A DNA stretch of 59,141 bases from Silvibacterium sp. GTDB lineage: Bacteria > Acidobacteriota > Terriglobia > Terriglobales > Acidobacteriaceae. Below the pieces are notes generated by a model, which saw nothing but the letters and a program-made list of their open reading frames with translations, ran no database searches and was not told the DNA's origin. How positions within the stretch are numbered: position 1 is the stretch's first letter; each line of letters begins with the position of its first letter. Positions 9,280 to 18,751 of this stretch are shown here, in pieces. A program made the position numbers and the translations under genes. Location of the stretch: contig JASHRS010000234.1 of NCBI GenBank assembly GCA_030037215.1, positions 1 through 59,141 of the forward strand, written 5' to 3'.

Positions 9280-9457
9280 GCACAGCTTCTCCGATGGCGA
9301 TCTTCATGCGCATTGGGTGATCCTTTTCAACTAATACATTACCGGCGTAAAAGGGCGTTGTTCCGTTCCTCAAGGTGGCGAATGCTGCAAGCCATCGTCG
9401 CGCGAGGAAGTCAAATTATTTTCTCAAGGCCAATGAGCAGAACGGACCTTGGCGGTC

Positions 9458-10588
9458 TTAGTCCCACGCCAGTGAACCACCATTTTGATACTCAATGACC
9501 CTTGTCTCGAAGAAGTTCTTCTCCTTCTTAAGGTCCATTGCTTCGGACATCCAAGGGAAAGGGTTGTCGCAAACAGTAAAGACTGGCTCCAACCCGAGTT
9601 GGGAGCATCTGCGGTTTGCAATGAAATGCATGTATTGTTCGCACAGTCCGGCGCTTAAGCCAAGAAAACCATTAGGCATGGTGTCGAGCCCGTATGCTGC
9701 TTCCAGCTCGGCTGCTCTTTGGAGCATGCTACGAACCTCCTGCTGAAATGCATCGCTCCAAAGATGCGGGCTCTCTATCTTGATCTGATTGATTACATCG
9801 ATGCCGAAGTTGAGGTGAATCGACTCGTCGCGCAGGATGTATTGATATTGCTCCGCAATGCCGATCATCTTATTGCGACGACCCAACGAGAGAATCTGGG
9901 CAAAGCCTGTGTAGAACCACATGCCCTCGAAGACAACGTAGAAGGCGATGAGATCGCGGAGAAAAGCGCGGTCTGCGGCAATCGTTCCGGTGGCAAACGA
10001 AGGGTCGCTGAGGTTCTGCGTGTATTGAATCGCCCACGCTGCCTTTTCGGTGATGGAAGGGACTTCGCGGTACATATTGAAGAGCTCGCCCTCATCAAGG
10101 CCGAGGCTTTCCACAATGTACTGAAAGGTATGCGTGTGAACAGCTTCCTCGAAGGCCTGTCGCAGAAGATATTGGCGGCACTCGGGATTGGTGAGATGGC
10201 GATAAATCGCCAGTACGATATTGTTCGCCACCAACGATTCCGATGCTGCGAAGAAACCCAGATTCCTCTTGATCGCTCGCCGCTCATCAGCTGTGAGGCC
10301 GTCCGTGCTTTTCCATAGAGCAATGTCGGCCTGCATGGATATTTCGGTCGGCATCCAGTGGTTGCTGCAGCCGGAGAGGTATTTATCCCAGGCCCAGCGA
10401 TATTTAAGCGGCAGGAGTTGATTCACGTCCGCGCGGCAGTTGATCATCGCCTTGTCATCGACACGAACACGGGACGCTCCGCGCGCGATCTTGCCCAAGC
10501 CGGTAGCGCCCGAATCCTCCTTCGGCGGAGGAGGGGTCAGCACCAGCTCGGATGGGCTTTCTTCGATAGGTTCAGTCCAATCGAGCAT
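9458..10588 (-). CDS. nrdB: Ribonucleotide reductase small subunit, class Ic (Phe at radical position)
   Basis: Radical-generating R2 subunit of aerobic ribonucleotide reductase. Numbered from the ATG at 10588 (376 residues), the metal ligands are E117, E148, H151, E221, E255 and H258. The residue four after H151, where E. coli R2 has radical Tyr122, is F155 (in [11 protein letters not shown]). The first ligand is Glu, not Asp. From memory, the Chlamydia trachomatis class Ic ligands 89, 120, 123, 127, 193, 227 and 230 all align with a constant offset of 28. A Mn/Fe cofactor with no tyrosyl radical is therefore expected. The ATG has GGAG 11 bases upstream. A GTG at 10618 would overlap the nrdA stop. 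Co-transcribed with nrdA. Confidence 0.95.
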   Translation of the reverse strand: MLDWTEPIEESPSELVLTPPPPKEDSGATGLGKIARGASRVRVDDKAMINCRADVNQLLPLKYRWAWDKYLSGCSNHWMPTEISMQADIALWKSTDGLTADERRAIKRNLGFFAASESLVANNIVLAIYRHLTNPECRQYLLRQAFEEAVHTHTFQYIVESLGLDEGELFNMYREVPSITEKAAWAIQYTQNLSDPSFATGTIAADRAFLRDLIAFYVVFEGMWFYTGFAQILSLGRRNKMIGIAEQYQYILRDESIHLNFGIDVINQIKIESPHLWSDAFQQEVRSMLQRAAELEAAYGLDTMPNGFLGLSAGLCEQYMHFIANRRCSQLGLEPVFTVCDNPFPWMSEAMDLKKEKNFFETRVIEYQNGGSLAWD

Positions 10589-10608
10589 CAGTTCTTTATC
10601 TCCAATGG

Positions 10609-13458
10609 CTATTGGCACGCTTCACAGGTGGGATCGTTGATCGCGCAGGCTTTCGGCGTTGTCTGCTCCAATGAAACTGCGTTGAGTTTGCCGTCTGTGC
10701 GCTTCAGCGTGGATTTCTCAACGTGCGTTGCACTACGGGAACGCAGATAGTACGTCGTTTTCAAACCGGCATGCCATGCCTCGCGATAAAGACCATCAAG
10801 TTTTTTCCCGCTGGGTTGAGCAATGTAAAGGTTGAGCGACTGCGCCTGGTCGATCCACTTCTGCCGTCGTGCTGCCGCTTGAATCAGCCATGTCGGCTCA
10901 ATCTCGAAGGACGTGGCATAGAGCTGCTTCAAGTCGGCCGGAGCACGATCGATCGGACCCAGCGAACCATCGAAGTACTTGAGGTCGCTCACCATCAGGT
11001 CGTCCCAAAGTCCGCGCTTTTTGAGGTCGTGGACGAGTGCTGCATTCACGACCGTGAAATCGCCGGACATATTGGATTTCACAAATAGGTTCTGATAGGT
11101 CGGCTCAATCGACTGTGTGACGCCACAGATATTGGAGATAGTCGCGGTGGGCGCAATGGCCATTGTGTTGGAGTTGCGCATACCAAGAGTCTTGACGCGC
11201 TCGCGCAGTCCGGACCAATCAAGATTCGCTGAACGGTCAAGCTTCAACGTGTGCTTGCGGTTTTCCTGAAGCGACTCGACGGAGTCGTGAGGTAAAACTC
11301 CCTTGCTCCACAGCGAACCTTCAAACGTTGCGTAACGCCCGCGCTCCGCGGCGAGATCGACCGATGCGGATATCGCATAAAAGCTGACGATCTCCATGCT
11401 CTCATCAGCGAACCGGACCGCCTCCTCCGAAGCGTATGGAATGCGCAGTGTATACAACGCATCCTGGTAACCCATGATGCCGAGGCCCACGGGCCGATGA
11501 CGCAAGTTCGAATAGCGCGCCTCTGGCACCGTATAGAAGTTGATGTCGATTACGTTGTCCAACATTCGCATGGCAGTCGTTACGGTCTTCTTCAGCCGAT
11601 CCTGGTCAATTCCGTTCTCCGTAACATGATTCGCCAGATTAACGGAACCTAGATTGCAGACCGCAATTTCTCGCTGGTTTGTGTTCAGCGTGATTTCTGT
11701 GCAGAGGTTTGAGGAGTGAACTACACCGGTGTGCTGCTGAGGTGAACGGAGGTTGCAAGGGTCTTTGAAGGTGATCCAAGGATGCCCCGTCTCAAAAAGC
11801 ATAGTCAGCATCTTGCGCCATAGATCGACAGCGCGGATTGTGCGCGTGATCTTCAGCTCACCGCGTTGAGCCTTGGCTTCGTAGAACGCGTACCGCTCGG
11901 CGAACGCCTTACCGTAGAGGTCGTGAAGATCCGGTACATTATCAGGAGAGAACAGCGTCCAATTCCCGTCCTCTTCCACCCGTTCCATGAAGAGATCCGG
12001 CACCCAGCTCGCCGTGTTCATATCATGTGTTCGGCGACGATCATCCCCTGTGTTTTTACGCAAATCGAGGAACTCTTCGATATCGATATGCCATGTTTCA
12101 AGGTATCCACACACGGCGCCCTTGCGCTTGCCGCCCTGATTCACAGCGATGGCTGCATCATTGGCGACCTTGAGGAATGGAACAACGCCCTGCGATTGGC
12201 CGTTCGTTCCGCGAATATGTGCCCCCAGACCCCTTACACCACTCCAATCGTTTCCCAGACCACCAGCGTACTTTGAGAGCAGAGCATTGTCCTTAATGGC
12301 CTTGAAGATGCAGTCCAGATCGTCGGAGACCGTCGTGAGAAAGCAAGACGAGAGCTGTGGGCGTAGTGTTCCGGAATTAAATAGGGTTGGCGTCGAGCAC
12401 ATGAAGTCGAAGGAGGAAAGCCGTTCGTAGAACTCGATTGCCCTGGCTTCGCGGTCAATCTCCCGAAGAGCTAGTCCCATCGAAACCCGCATGAAGAAAG
12501 CCTGCGGAAGCTCGTATCGGACGCCATCCTTGTGCAGAAAATACCGGTCATAGAGCGTTTGTAAGCCAAGGAACTGGAAGTTGCGATCGCGCTCCGGTTT
12601 CAGAGCACTTGCCAGCCGATGCAGATCAAAGTTGCCTAGCTCCCGGTCGAGCATTTCGAAGGCAATGCCGCGCCGGACGAACTCGGGAAAGTATTCTCTG
12701 TAGTCCAGTGTGCTGTTGCTCTGCGAGGATGAGGTCGCATTAGGTAGTACAAGCGCCAGAGCCTCCTCGCGCAGGATGTTGAGCAGAAGTCTCGCGCTGA
12801 CATAAGCGTAATTGGGCTCCTGTTCTACAAGAGAGCGTGCCGCCATAGTTTGCGCGAGGCCAAGCTCGTGCAGCAGGATGCCGTCATACAAATTGCGTCG
12901 AACCTCTGCCATCACTGTGTCGGCCGAGACTCCGTCAAGCCCAGCGCATGCGGCCGCAACATCCTGGAGTAACCGTGCCTCATCCAATGGCTCAACGCGT
13001 CCATCCTTCAGACGTATGTGGAGCAGGGGCAACGAGGTTACCTGAGCCTGCTGTTTACGGCGCTCCTGTGCGCGCTCTTCGCGATAAAGGACATAGGCCC
13101 GTGCCACTTTGTGCTCGCCACTGCGCATCAGCGCGAGCTCCACCTGGTCCTGAATATCTTCGATGTGGATAGGGCGCCCTGATTCTGCGCGGCGACTCAG
13201 CGTCTCCACGATATGCTGCGTGAGCAATTCCACTGCTTCCCGGATACGGCGGGATGCTGTCGCATCGGCCCCTTCGACGGCTACGAACGCCTTGGTAATT
13301 GCAATGGAAATTTTGCTCTCGTCGAAAGGCGAAATGGAGCCGTTCCGCCGAATAACTTGCAGGACCGATTCCGGGGATGGAGTTGTACCCCGGCCACTGA
13401 CGTACCCAGTCGGTAGGATGGACGGGACTACATCAAGGCTGCGGGTCTGGGTGGCCAT
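10609..13458 (-). CDS. nrdA: Ribonucleoside-diphosphate reductase large subunit
   Basis: Catalytic R1 subunit reducing NDPs to dNDPs; 949 residues from the ATG at 13458, chosen because AAAGGAG lies eight bases upstream. Two ATP-cone domains occupy roughly residues 30-120 ([19 protein letters not shown]) and 145-225, the second more divergent. Active-site residues are visible: C372 and C601 as the redox pair, and N584, C586 and E588 in SSNLCTEI as the radical site. The C-terminal shuttle pair is CEAC, followed by Gln and stop. It is preceded by a cobalamin riboswitch about 115 bp upstream, so it should be repressed when B12 is plentiful. The nrdB coding region follows directly. Confidence 0.97.
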   Translation of the reverse strand: MATQTRSLDVVPSILPTGYVSGRGTTPSPESVLQVIRRNGSISPFDESKISIAITKAFVAVEGADATASRRIREAVELLTQHIVETLSRRAESGRPIHIEDIQDQVELALMRSGEHKVARAYVLYREERAQERRKQQAQVTSLPLLHIRLKDGRVEPLDEARLLQDVAAACAGLDGVSADTVMAEVRRNLYDGILLHELGLAQTMAARSLVEQEPNYAYVSARLLLNILREEALALVLPNATSSSQSNSTLDYREYFPEFVRRGIAFEMLDRELGNFDLHRLASALKPERDRNFQFLGLQTLYDRYFLHKDGVRYELPQAFFMRVSMGLALREIDREARAIEFYERLSSFDFMCSTPTLFNSGTLRPQLSSCFLTTVSDDLDCIFKAIKDNALLSKYAGGLGNDWSGVRGLGAHIRGTNGQSQGVVPFLKVANDAAIAVNQGGKRKGAVCGYLETWHIDIEEFLDLRKNTGDDRRRTHDMNTASWVPDLFMERVEEDGNWTLFSPDNVPDLHDLYGKAFAERYAFYEAKAQRGELKITRTIRAVDLWRKMLTMLFETGHPWITFKDPCNLRSPQQHTGVVHSSNLCTEITLNTNQREIAVCNLGSVNLANHVTENGIDQDRLKKTVTTAMRMLDNVIDINFYTVPEARYSNLRHRPVGLGIMGYQDALYTLRIPYASEEAVRFADESMEIVSFYAISASVDLAAERGRYATFEGSLWSKGVLPHDSVESLQENRKHTLKLDRSANLDWSGLRERVKTLGMRNSNTMAIAPTATISNICGVTQSIEPTYQNLFVKSNMSGDFTVVNAALVHDLKKRGLWDDLMVSDLKYFDGSLGPIDRAPADLKQLYATSFEIEPTWLIQAAARRQKWIDQAQSLNLYIAQPSGKKLDGLYREAWHAGLKTTYYLRSRSATHVEKSTLKRTDGKLNAVSLEQTTPKACAINDPTCEACQ

Positions 13459-13466
13459 AGTGAAAT

Positions 13467-13505
13467 CTCCTTTGGCCTCAGAAAGCGGTGCGGGGGAACA
13501 GGAGG
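13467..13505 (-). promoter_or_regulatory. nrdA ribosome binding site and candidate anti-Shine-Dalgarno pairing
   Basis: AAAGGAGA lies eight bases before the nrdA ATG. A CCTCCT stretch about 30 bases upstream in the same leader (13500-13506) could pair with AGGAG and close the ribosome site. Upstream at 13542-13559 there is a 7-bp stem, CGCCTCC/GGAGGCG. This looks like the riboswitch expression platform acting on translation; no U-run terminator was seen. Confidence 0.4.
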
Positions 13506-13572
13506 TGTTCTTCAGAATTGAAGACAAGCCTCTGCCACCTCGCCTCCCCTCGGAGGCGTCAGCGAATGTTTC

Positions 13573-13735
13573 CGTGGCAGGTCTTCGGACTCACAGGTTC
13601 TAACCTACTTGCCGGACTTCCCAGGCCATGCCCAGTGTCGATCAGCGTTCGTCCCTGTTTACCGCTGCGGGGCAGTTCCGGACTCTCACCGGATTCCCTC
13701 ATTCATCTTCCTCGTGGAAGAACCACCGGAATAGT
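13573..13735 (-). promoter_or_regulatory. Cobalamin riboswitch controlling nrdAB
   Basis: On the minus strand the conserved core blocks appear in order: GAGGGAATCCGGTGAGAGTC, CTGCCCCGCAGCGGTAA, CACTGG, GGGAAGTCCGGC, and the terminal GAGTCCGAAGACCTGCC. These match the cobalamin (B12-box) riboswitch family. It precedes nrdA by about 115 bp. Family knowledge: B12-bound aptamers repress the downstream gene. Here the product is a B12-independent ribonucleotide reductase, so a B12-dependent NrdJ elsewhere in the genome is expected. Confidence 0.93.
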
Positions 13736-13883
13736 GCCCACTATATCTTGAGGTTGGCATCTCTGCAATAGCGAAATATTGTGGATATCTTGGAGTTAGT
13801 CGGAACCGAGATTCGAGGCGGCCAACGAAGGCATTGCAGCCGCGCAAGACGGGCGGTGTCAGCTTCCCAGTGTAGGATGGAAG

Positions 13884-14060
13884 GGTGCAGGTCAGACCCT
13901 TGAGGGTTTGTTAAACGGGAAGCTGGTGAAAATCCGGCGCTGTCCCGCAGCGGTGATGGGAACGAAATGTTGCACGGCTAGGAGCCAACGCACTGTCTCG
14001 ATCGAGATGGGAAGCGGCAATGGAGTAGGGTAGCCCAAAGTCCGAAGACCGGCCTGCCGC
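13884..14060 (+). promoter_or_regulatory. Cobalamin riboswitch controlling metE
   Basis: Plus-strand B12 aptamer. A 5' GCAGGTC pairs with the 3' GACCGGCCTGC. The core blocks are GGGAAGCTGGTGAAAATCC, GCTGTCCCGCAGCGGTGATG, and AAGTCCGAAGACCGGCCTGC. It lies about 160 bp upstream of metE. The likely role is to shut off the B12-independent methionine synthase when cobalamin allows MetH to work. It is divergent from, and about 150 bp from, the nrdA riboswitch. Confidence 0.95.
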
Positions 14061-14190
14061 CACCACCATGGAAGCGTCGGACGCTGACCATGGATGCGTT
14101 TGAGGAGACCCGTTCTCGTGGATTGGATCGGTGACCAATGCAGTTCCTGCCTGTATGTTTCCACTTGGCAGAGCTCGCCTGCGCATGGGT

Positions 14191-14216
14191 GGTTCTTTCG
14201 TTTTGAGGAGAGAACC
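14191..14216 (+). promoter_or_regulatory. metE ribosome binding site within a small hairpin
   Basis: GGTTCT (14191-14196) pairs with AGAACC (14211-14216), enclosing the ribosome binding site GAGGAG that sits before the ATG at 14219. The riboswitch may control access to this site. The pairing is short, so it is a suggestion only. Confidence 0.35.
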
Positions 14217-14218
14217 AA

Positions 14219-16501
14219 ATGGTTGCAGGAAGAAATGTACCCAAATCAAATCAAAGGCTAAAAACTGCGAACCTGGGTTTCCCCAGGATGGGCCGCCAGC
14301 GCGAGCTGAAATTTGCACTGGAGGGCTACTGGACAGGGAAACACACGGAGAAAGAGCTATTGGAGACTGCGTCCGCACTGCGGAGAGAGCATTGGAAACT
14401 CCAGCGGGCGGCAGGTATTGAATTTATCCCCTCGAACGATTTCTCTCTCTACGATCAGGTCCTCGACGCATTGGTACTTGTGGGGGCGACACCAGAGCGC
14501 TTTGGTGGTGGGGCGGTTACGCTGGAGCGGTATTTTGCGATGGCGCGCAATAGCCGGGAACAAACGGCGATGGAGATGACGAAGTGGTTTGACACGAATT
14601 ACCACTATCTCGTTCCCGAGTGGAGTGCGGGCATCTCCTTCCAGATCGATACAACAAAACTACTCGGCGAGATAAGCGAGGCCCGCGCGCTTGGCATTGA
14701 GACAAGACCTACCCTGATCGGACCACTGACGCTGCTGTTGCTCGGTAAAGGAGTGGAAGGCTTCGACCCGTTGATGCTACTGCCGAAGCTGACCGCCGCC
14801 TATAAGCAGATTTTGGAAAGGCTGGCGGCAGAAGGTGTCACCTGGGTTCAGATAGATGAGCCGATGCTTGTAACCGACCTGGAAGCACGCACCAGAGAAG
14901 CCTACCGGCATGTTTACTCAGAGCTGAAGCCGGTTCCTATGAAGCTCATGCTGACGACTTACTTCGATTCGGTCGGCGACAACCTGCAAATAGCGGTTGA
15001 GCTTGGCACGGCCGGGCTTCACATCGATTTGGTCCGGGCACCTGAGCAACTCAAAGCGACACTGGCAGCATTGAAGCCAGAGCAGATCTTGAGCATGGGT
15101 GTCGTCGAGGGAAGAAATATCTGGCTGACTGATTTTTCCGTTGTTATGCCGATGCTGGATGAGGCCGTCAACCGGCTTGGCGGCGATCGAGTGCTTGTCG
15201 CCCCGTCCTGCTCGTTGCTGCATGTGCCTCACGACCTTCGTTCAGAAGCTCAGCTCTCGCCCAACATCAAAAGCTGGCTGCGCTTCGCCGAAGAAAAGCT
15301 CGCAGAGATAGTCGCTCTGGCCAACCGTGATGAGACCGCTCATCAGGCTAATGCAGCCGTTGTAGCTGACCGGGAGGCCGCAGAGACAACGACCAATCCG
15401 CAGGTTCGCGCAGCGATTGCGACACTTGAGGCAAGAGATTTCCAGCGTAAGTCACCGTATCCAAAACGCGCTAGCGTCCAGCGTGAAGAACTTGGACTGC
15501 CGCTTCTACCGACCACGACCATTGGCTCCTTTCCCCAAACAGCTGAAGTTCGCAAACACCGTGCTGCAGTGAAGCAGGGACACGAAACGCCAGAGCAATA
15601 CGATGCATTTCTCAGAGATACCATTGCCAAATGCATCAGGGAGCAGGAACGCATTGGTCTCGACGTGCTTGTCCATGGAGAGTTCGAGCGCAATGACATG
15701 GTCGAGTATTTCGCCGAGTTTCTAGATGGTTTTGCTTTCACGGAGAATGGCTGGGTGCAGAGCTATGGCTCGCGCTGCGTGAAACCACCGGTCATCTATG
15801 GCGATGTATCCCGCCCCGCTCCGATGACACTGAAGTGGACAGGCTACGCTCGCTCGCTTACTTCCCGTCCCCTCAAAGGAATGCTGACTGGCCCGATCAC
15901 CGTTCTCCAATGGTCGTTCGTCCGCAATGACATCCCCCGAAAAGAGACGGCTTGGCAAATCGCTCTCGCATTGAGGGATGAGGTTAAGGATCTTGAAGGT
16001 GCCGGCATTCGGGTCATTCAGGTTGACGAGCCCGCTCTGCGCGAAGGACTCCCGCTCAGGCGGGCGGACTGGCCGGCTTACTTGGATTGGGCAATCAAGG
16101 CGTTCAAACTAGCTACCAGCGGCGTCGGCGACGAAACGCAGATTCACACCCATATGTGCTACTGCGAGTTCGAAGACATCCTTCCGTCAATTGCGGCGCT
16201 CGACGCAGATGTCATATCCATGGAGTCCGCACGGTCGCGTATGGAATTGCTTTCAGCGTTCCGCTCTCATAAATATCCAAATGAGATCGGGCCGGGGGTA
16301 TACGACATCCATTCGCCAAGAGTGCCTTCTGCTGCTGAAATAGGGGATCTGCTTAGGCTGGCCCTTAAAGTTTTGAAACCGGAGCAACTCTGGGTCAACC
16401 CGGACTGCGGTCTCAAAACACGGGGTTGGCCAGAGACGGTAGCTGCACTCGAAAACATGTGCAAAGCCGCATCAGAACTACGCGCTCAACTTAGCGCATA
16501 G
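14219..16501 (+). CDS. metE: Cobalamin-independent methionine synthase
   Basis: Transfers a methyl group from 5-methyl-tetrahydropteroyl-polyglutamate to homocysteine. At 760 residues it has the full double-barrel length. The N-terminal motif NLGFPRMGRQRELKFALEGYW is the expected folate-barrel start. The zinc and homocysteine ligands H645, C647, E669 and C730 are all present, each four higher than in the E. coli enzyme as I remember it. TTTIGSFPQTAEVRKHR marks the start of the C-terminal barrel. The ATG has GAGGAGA seven bases upstream. It is under a B12 riboswitch. A 14-bp hairpin lies 40 bp past the stop. Confidence 0.98.
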   Translation: MVAGRNVPKSNQRLKTANLGFPRMGRQRELKFALEGYWTGKHTEKELLETASALRREHWKLQRAAGIEFIPSNDFSLYDQVLDALVLVGATPERFGGGAVTLERYFAMARNSREQTAMEMTKWFDTNYHYLVPEWSAGISFQIDTTKLLGEISEARALGIETRPTLIGPLTLLLLGKGVEGFDPLMLLPKLTAAYKQILERLAAEGVTWVQIDEPMLVTDLEARTREAYRHVYSELKPVPMKLMLTTYFDSVGDNLQIAVELGTAGLHIDLVRAPEQLKATLAALKPEQILSMGVVEGRNIWLTDFSVVMPMLDEAVNRLGGDRVLVAPSCSLLHVPHDLRSEAQLSPNIKSWLRFAEEKLAEIVALANRDETAHQANAAVVADREAAETTTNPQVRAAIATLEARDFQRKSPYPKRASVQREELGLPLLPTTTIGSFPQTAEVRKHRAAVKQGHETPEQYDAFLRDTIAKCIREQERIGLDVLVHGEFERNDMVEYFAEFLDGFAFTENGWVQSYGSRCVKPPVIYGDVSRPAPMTLKWTGYARSLTSRPLKGMLTGPITVLQWSFVRNDIPRKETAWQIALALRDEVKDLEGAGIRVIQVDEPALREGLPLRRADWPAYLDWAIKAFKLATSGVGDETQIHTHMCYCEFEDILPSIAALDADVISMESARSRMELLSAFRSHKYPNEIGPGVYDIHSPRVPSAAEIGDLLRLALKVLKPEQLWVNPDCGLKTRGWPETVAALENMCKAASELRAQLSA

Positions 16502-16540
16502 TGGCAGGCGGCTGGACGAGGATCGGCATAACCTCACATC

Positions 16541-16577
16541 CTGCGCTGACGAAGGTTAATGAGCTTCGTCAGCGCAG
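16541..16577. terminator. Strong 14-bp hairpin between metE and the convergent SYLF gene
   Basis: CTGCGCTGACGAAG and its exact complement CTTCGTCAGCGCAG enclose a nine-base loop. It lies between two converging genes, where a bidirectional terminator is expected. There is no T-run on either side, so it is not a canonical intrinsic terminator and may work with Rho or as an RNA-stabilising 3' structure. Confidence 0.6.
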
Positions 16578-16602
16578 AAAGAAAGTGGGCGGATTACAGG
16601 TG

Positions 16603-17319
16603 CTACTGACCGGTCTTGCTGTTCAGGAGCGATACCAGAGGTCGCCCTGCATCAGTCGCCCTGACGGCGTTGTTGCGCAGGATGTCCGGTGCAGCGACTG
16701 ACTGGCTATAGATTCGCTGGTTTGCATCGTTGTCCGCATCAATAGTTGCGCCTCCAAGGGAGACACCAGCAAACAGGCCTTTCGAGCGAGCATAGGTCAA
16801 TATGTCATTCCCGGATGTTGAAGCCGCTGTTGCACCAGGCCCAGCCGCCGCTGTTGCGTCTCTGCCGAGCTTCGTCTTGCCTTTCAGGATCGCGTCCAGA
16901 CCTTTCTGGTCCATGATGAGAAGAACGAAGTCCGTAGATGATCCCCCCAGCTGAATGCCGACACTAGCGCCGCTGAGAGTGTACATAGCCGGAGCTGACC
17001 ACTTACCGCTGAAATCCGATCCCTCACGGCAGGTCATTGGCCCGCGTCCTCCGGTGCCACCGACACCGACGCTGAATTTCTTTACATTGGGCAATACGAT
17101 GATGCAATCGGCTTTCCTGAGCAAGCCCTGCGGGATGCTATCACTTTTGAACATTTCAGTAAGAACATTCGCTGCGTCCCTTAGCGTCGTTTCGTCCTTG
17201 TATTGACTGGCACTGAAAGCGGGCAGCGAGACCATAACCGCCAGCGTGAACAAAAGCAGACACGAAAACACTTTCGTAGATCTGCCTCGATTTTCCTTAG
17301 CAAGCGTGTTGCAAAACAT
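16603..17319 (-). CDS. Secreted SYLF (Ysc84-like) lipid-binding domain protein
   Basis: A 238-residue protein with an N-terminal signal segment (VFSCLLLFTLAVMVSLPAFSAS) followed by a single SYLF domain. Conserved pieces are CIIVLPNVKKFSVGVGGTGGRG, SGASVGIQLGGSSTDFVLLIM, and AAGPGATAAS ending in YARSKGLFAGVSLGGATI. The family binds phosphoinositides or other anionic lipids in eukaryotes; in bacteria it is a periplasmic or outer-membrane associated protein of unclear role. The ATG at 17319 has GGAAGG about ten bases upstream. It is convergent with metE and seems monocistronic. Confidence 0.88.
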   Translation of the reverse strand: MFCNTLAKENRGRSTKVFSCLLLFTLAVMVSLPAFSASQYKDETTLRDAANVLTEMFKSDSIPQGLLRKADCIIVLPNVKKFSVGVGGTGGRGPMTCREGSDFSGKWSAPAMYTLSGASVGIQLGGSSTDFVLLIMDQKGLDAILKGKTKLGRDATAAAGPGATAASTSGNDILTYARSKGLFAGVSLGGATIDADNDANQRIYSQSVAAPDILRNNAVRATDAGRPLVSLLNSKTGQ

Positions 17320-17573
17320 AATCTTTGTACCTTCCCTTCTTTCAAACGCCTTGAATTGCGCTGTCGAGTGTACGAACCTCATCCACACTGCAGCAACCCG
17401 CGGCAGGCGGAGCGGATTCAGCACCCCGCTAGTGTGTGCTCAACAGTAAGTCAGTTGGATCAGGTACGAAACTGTTAATTGTGACAGGTTGAGAGTTGGT
17501 GAGCCAGGACACGGCCTAATGCGCAACTGATACGCTGTGCCGCCTTCTAGTTTTTTTCGCCGGGGTTCCAGAC

Positions 17574-17798
17574 ATGACTCAGAAGAGCCCGCTTGACACC
17601 CACCTTCACGTTCAGACGGATGATGTTTTCGGTGAACTGAAGATCATTAGCGGGAGCGACGCGGCTCCAATTGGCGTAATAAAGCAGCTAGATGCGAATT
17701 CGTGGATTGGCGATATAGCCGAGCCCGAACTGCAAGCGGAATGGATCAAGGTCGTCTTATCGAACCGATACATCGACTCGGTGTTGGCCATGCCATAA
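17574..17798 (+). CDS. Small hypothetical protein (74 aa)
   Basis: A 74-residue ORF with a GGGG stretch about seven bases before its ATG. The protein is mildly acidic, has no signal peptide, membrane segment or metal motif, and no family was recognised. It stands alone between the SYLF and response regulator genes, in a 730-bp interval that otherwise shows no gene. It could be real or chance. Confidence 0.35.
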   Translation: MTQKSPLDTHLHVQTDDVFGELKIISGSDAAPIGVIKQLDANSWIGDIAEPELQAEWIKVVLSNRYIDSVLAMP

Positions 17799-18049
17799 AA
17801 GGTGTTGACCTTCCACGCTCTCTCCGGGTTGGAGGTGCCAGCTGTTGAACGGCTATCCGGGCAGCCTATCTGGGTAAACGAAGGATAATAACTCCAATGA
17901 TTGAGCGAAATTATAGCAACTTATCTTTAAGCGGGTGAGCTCTATAGAAATGCGTTGGGCGAGCAAGCGCAAATCAGGTGCTCTTGGCAATGCAAACATA
18001 ATGGAGTCAGAGGTTTCCACTGAGAGTCCCCAGGTGAACGGCTTTCCAG

Positions 18050-18535
18050 CTACATAGTCCGGTGAGAGACGAAGAATCGCCCGGAGAATGCTTCGTCGAT
18101 GGCGTGCTGCAGATCCGAACTCATGCGGGATTTCAGCACATATCCATTGCCGCATGCGCGGGCAGCGGCGAGGTAGTCCTCATCCTCATGAACGGTCAGA
18201 AAAAGGATTCTGGCGGTCAATCCCAGACGGCGCATCTCCTGAGCAAGATGAATGCCATCCATCGCAGGCATTTCAATGTCGAGCAGAACAAGATCGGGAG
18301 TGAATACTTCGGCTGCTGCAAGCGTAGCCATACCATCGTGCGCTGCTGCTACCACTCGATAGCGGGAGCCGAGCAGTCTTTGTGCGCTGGCAAGAACCCG
18401 GATGTGGTCGTCAACGAGAAGCACCTTGAGCCGGGTATCGTCTTTTTTCGCCCTATCCGGTAATACGGACATTTCGGCTTCCACAAACTGCTGTAGTTCA
18501 TCAGGAAGCCGGGGTTTGGTTACTGGTAGAACCAT
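18050..18535 (-). CDS. Single-domain response regulator (receiver only)
   Basis: A phospho-acceptor receiver domain with no output domain. From the ATG at 18535 it is 161 residues. The acidic pair is VDDH (41-44), the phosphorylated Asp is D86 in LVLLDIEMPAMDG, the Thr switch is in LFLTVHED, and the conserved Lys is in YVLKS. The protein ends soon after the last helix at FFVSHRTM. About 35 residues precede the receiver. The start is uncertain; ATG at 18472 is also possible. It is divergent from a NarL-type regulator, and no histidine kinase is adjacent. Confidence 0.85.
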   Translation of the reverse strand: MVLPVTKPRLPDELQQFVEAEMSVLPDRAKKDDTRLKVLLVDDHIRVLASAQRLLGSRYRVVAAAHDGMATLAAAEVFTPDLVLLDIEMPAMDGIHLAQEMRRLGLTARILFLTVHEDEDYLAAARACGNGYVLKSRMSSDLQHAIDEAFSGRFFVSHRTM

Positions 18536-18751
18536 CAGTCGGCGCCTGTCACCTCTTTCACGAGATGCGTGGCAAACCGCCAGGTTTATTTGCGAAGGTG
18601 CGAAGACTGTTAGAGTTGACAGTTCCAATGGAATGCGCGAGGTCGCAGGATAACATGCAAGTCGAGTTCTACCCGATGATGAGTTTTTATGCATTGAAAT
18701 ACGGGGCGTTGTTACATCGTTTTCTGAGATACGTGGACGCAGAGGCATGTT

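Noticed and set aside
13738-13754. NrdR-like box CCACTATATCTTGAGG in the nrdA promoter region
   Set aside because: Only one box with a partial match; the second box expected one to three turns away is poor. It may be a promoter element instead.
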